Assembly: GCA_964599915.1 (NCBI GenBank)
Contig: CAZRHR010000092.1
Coordinates: forward strand, 1 to 8,235
Direction: 5' to 3'
Length of the DNA: 8,235 bases
Origin: CAZRHR01 sp964599915
GTDB taxonomy: Bacteria > Bacteroidota > Bacteroidia > CAIKAF01
Shown: positions 6,235 through 8,235 of the stretch, one piece after another
Numbering within the stretch: position 1 is the first letter of the stretch
Layout of the letters: each line of letters opens with the position of its first letter
Notes under the pieces: generated by a model
Told to the model about the DNA's origin: nothing
Database searches by the model: none
What the model saw: only the letters and a program-made list of their open reading frames with translations
Translations under genes and position numbers: made by a program

Positions 6235-7110
6235 TTGCTCCGTCTTGAACGGAACATCAGCGTTCTGGGCCGCAGCGCGAGCACCTTCAACTGTTATTCG
6301 CGCCATGTTGCAACAATGGCCATGCATTTCGGCTGCCTGCCTACCGAACTCGACCCAGAGCAAGTGCAAGATTATTTGTACTTATTGCAGTCGCGGAGCA
6401 AAACACCCTCGCAAACCTATTTTAAGCATACCGTTTACGGTTTGCGTTTTCTGCTTAAATGCGAAGGGCTCGACTATTCTTTCTTTCACCTGCCCAGCAT
6501 TAAGCATGAAAAAAAGTTGCCCGTAGTCTTAAGCAAGGAGGAGATGTGGCAACTGCTAACCAAGGCCACCCTGCTCAAACACAAAATCCTGCTTGGCCTC
6601 ATGTATGGATGCGGCCTACGCTGCATTGAAGTGCGTAACATCCGTCTTCGTGACCTGGACTTTGACCGCAAAATGTTGCACATTGTGCAGAGCAAAGGCA
6701 AGAAGGACCGCTATGTTCCGCTTTCCCAGCACATTATCCGCGGCTTACAGAAATACATAGGCGCTGAGCGACCCGCAGATTGGCTCTTCCACGGACAACC
6801 CAGTGGACATCAAGGTCGGGCTGGAGGTGATTTTGATGGGCGTTATAGTGGCCGCGGTATCAATTGGGTCATCAAAGCGGTGGCCAAAGCAGCCGGCATT
6901 CGCAAAAGCATATCGGCACACACCTTGCGACATACCTATGCCACGCATTTGCTCGAGGATGGTCTCGACATCATCACGCTCAAAGAACTGCTGGGGCACG
7001 AGCGCATCGAAACCACCATGGAGTATTTGCACATCAGCCAGCTCGACCGTAACCGGGCCTTTAGTCCGCTCGACACGCTATTTGTGCAATGCGCACCCAA
7101 TTCGAAGTAG
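6235..7110 (+). CDS. Tyrosine recombinase / integrase (IS91-associated)
   Basis: From TTG 6235 the protein has 291 residues. An N-terminal SAM-like core-binding domain spans about 5-85 and a catalytic domain about 95-280. All key residues are visible: R129 in GLRCIEV, K154 in QSKGKKDR, H229 and R232 in HTLRH, H255 in LLGHERIETT and nucleophile Y264 in TMEYLH. It should cut and rejoin DNA through a 3'-phosphotyrosine link. The frame continues upstream of 6235 without ATG or GTG as far as a TGA at 6151-6153. The sequence there (ADELRPNKFLNRACQQ) looks protein-like, so the real start is probably ATG 6150 reached through a one-base shift in the A8 run at 6155-6162. The next in-frame ATG (residue 28) would cut into the DNA-binding domain. 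The stop overlaps the transposase start by 22 bp, implying coupled translation. Higher GC than the two accessory genes to its left. Confidence 0.88.
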   Translation: MLRLERNISVLGRSASTFNCYSRHVATMAMHFGCLPTELDPEQVQDYLYLLQSRSKTPSQTYFKHTVYGLRFLLKCEGLDYSFFHLPSIKHEKKLPVVLSKEEMWQLLTKATLLKHKILLGLMYGCGLRCIEVRNIRLRDLDFDRKMLHIVQSKGKKDRYVPLSQHIIRGLQKYIGAERPADWLFHGQPSGHQGRAGGDFDGRYSGRGINWVIKAVAKAAGIRKSISAHTLRHTYATHLLEDGLDIITLKELLGHERIETTMEYLHISQLDRNRAFSPLDTLFVQCAPNSK

Positions 7111-8198
7111 CGCACGTACTTGAGCAACTCGGCGATCAAATAAACCAACTCGGACTTAATGACTGGCAATTGCGTACCCTATCGGCCATCAAGCGGTGTT
7201 GAACGGCAGCCCTAGGCGGCCATGTTGACGCTTGCACGGATTGTGGCAGCATTTTGCTTAGTTATAATAGCTGCCGCAACAGGCACTGTCCGAAGTGTCA
7301 AGGACACAAACGCGAAGCATGGATACAGGCACGTAGCGAAGAACTGCTGCCTGTGACTTACTTCCACTTGGTATTTACCTTGCCCGAGCAACTTAATGCC
7401 TTAGCTATGCACCAGCCCAAGCTGGTGTACGACGCTCTGTTTTCATCGGCTTGGCAAACCCTTGCGGCCTTTAGTAAACAGCAAGAACTTCAGATGGGGA
7501 TGGTGGCCATTTTACATACATGGGGCCAGAACCTAAGTCTTCACCCCCACCTGCATTGTGTGGTGCCAGGTGGCGGTGTGCGAAAGACGGGAGCCTGGCA
7601 GTCCATTCGTGCAGATGGAAAGTTCCTATTCCACGTCAAAGCCTTGAGCAAAATGTTCCGTGGCAAATACGTGGCCGCTTTGCGTGCTGGTGGGATAGTG
7701 GATCAAGCTTTGTTTGATTCTTTGTATGCCAAACCTTGGGTAGTATATGCTAAGCGCCCGTTTGGCGGACCAAAACAGGTGGTGGAGTATCTAGGAAGAT
7801 ACACCCATAAAATTGCTATCAGCAACCATCGGCTACAGGAAATTGCGAATGGCAAGGTGCGTTTTGGCTACAAAGACTACCGCCAGCAAGGGCGGAAGCG
7901 GAGCATGGAGCTTACGCAACAAGAGTTCATTCGGCGGTTTTCGCAGCACATCCTGCCCAAAGCCTTTGTGCGCATCCGGCACTACGGCTTTTTGAGCAGC
8001 ACGGCAAAGGGCAAGCGTCTGCCTGAATTGAGGCGAAACTTGCAAGTAAGCGCCCCCGTCCCCGCACAAACTTTACATCGCCGCTGTCCGTGTTGCAAAA
8101 AAGGCAAGCTCATTACACTTGAAAACTTCGACGGCCGTGGTCCACCTACCTGGGTTTTGGGCGGGGCCAAAAAAATATTTTCCTGTAGCGTGAATTAA
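7089..8198 (+). pseudogene. IS91-family HUH transposase with in-frame TGA at codon 38
   Basis: From ATG 7089 the same frame runs to TAA at 8196-8198 (369 codons before the stop), interrupted only by TGA at 7200-7202. It reads ...LSAIKRC, stop, TAALGGHVDACTDCG, where the family has CRTAALGGH; a single CGA-to-TGA change explains it. The N-terminal zinc-binding region follows (CTDCG, then YNSCRNRHCPKCQ). The Y2 transposase domain has the HUH-type HPHLHCVVPGGG (HLH near 7548-7556) and the tyrosine pair in YLGRYTHK (Tyr codons at 7788 and 7800). The C-terminus has a CPCC knuckle and the family ending FDGRGPP. Such enzymes drive rolling-circle transposition. Re-initiation at TTG 7254 would lose half of the zinc ligands. 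Apart from the stop, length and motifs look complete, suggesting recent inactivation, recoding or a base error. Confidence 0.85.
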
Positions 8199-8235
8199 CG
8201 ATATGGGTAGGGGGCGGTATGCCTTTATGCGAGTA

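Larger units (their letters stand above)
6097..8235 (+). mobile_element. IS91-like unit with tyrosine recombinase and HUH transposase (right end outside window)
   Basis: A tyrosine recombinase gene is followed, with 22-bp overlap, by an IS91-type transposase gene in the same direction. IS91 relatives with an upstream phage-integrase-type ORF are known, so the pair is probably one element. An imperfect direct repeat marks possible limits: GCGGTAGCTTCATGC at 6097-6111 and GCGGTATGCCTTTATGC at 8214-8230. IS91 elements need no terminal inverted repeats or target duplication, so the limits are uncertain. Tetranucleotide GAAC, a known IS91 target, occurs at 6086-6089 just left of the unit. Confidence 0.6.

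Noticed and set aside
6224..6526. 100-aa plus-strand ORF overlapping the recombinase start
   Set aside because: An alternate-frame shadow of the recombinase, which has the complete catalytic motif set.
1..8235. CRISPR array, rRNA, riboswitch or plasmid origin
   Set aside because: No regularly spaced repeats, rRNA signatures, riboswitch folds or iteron arrays were seen on either strand.

Overview
The window looks like a chromosomal segment of a Bacteroidota bacterium, probably an environmental lineage of moderate GC content. The evidence is a PD40-propeller/OmpA outer-membrane protein, a secreted protein with the 'GFLPPRLTTAQRNAI' N-terminal block typical of the phylum, a promoter matching the Bacteroidota consensus (TTTG, 20 nt, TATATTTG), starts without Shine-Dalgarno sequences, and tRNA genes without encoded CCA. 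No species can be named from the sequence.

Left part (1-4200) is ordinary chromosome. A 5'-truncated PD40/OmpA-family gene (+) converges on a secreted, extremely glycine-rich protein (-). The GTPase gene era (-) lies upstream of that gene. Divergent from era are an initiator tRNA-fMet (with its own promoter and terminator) and tRNA-Arg(CCG).

Right part (4200-8235) has accessory character and starts directly after tRNA-Arg. It holds two AT-richer genes on the minus strand: a small secreted protein of unknown function and a JAB/JAMM-like protein with a hydrophobic C-terminal region. Upstream of each lies a related ~30-bp motif. The copy upstream of the JAB-like gene is one arm of a ~130-bp imperfect inverted repeat bounded by AAC and GTT triplets, an arrangement resembling an integron attC site, so these two genes may be captured cassettes.

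The window ends in an IS91-like unit (+). It consists of a tyrosine recombinase with the R-K-HxxR-H-Y catalytic set, overlapped by 22 bp by an IS91-type HUH transposase with the HLH and YLGRY (Y2) motifs. Both genes appear lesioned or recoded. The transposase carries an in-frame TGA where the family has Arg (codon 38). The recombinase frame has no ATG or GTG at its expected N-terminus, and joins an upstream ATG only through a one-base shift in a run of eight A. The best candidates for something undescribed are the attC-like/cassette architecture and this doubly interrupted recombinase-transposase pair. No complete defence system is visible.
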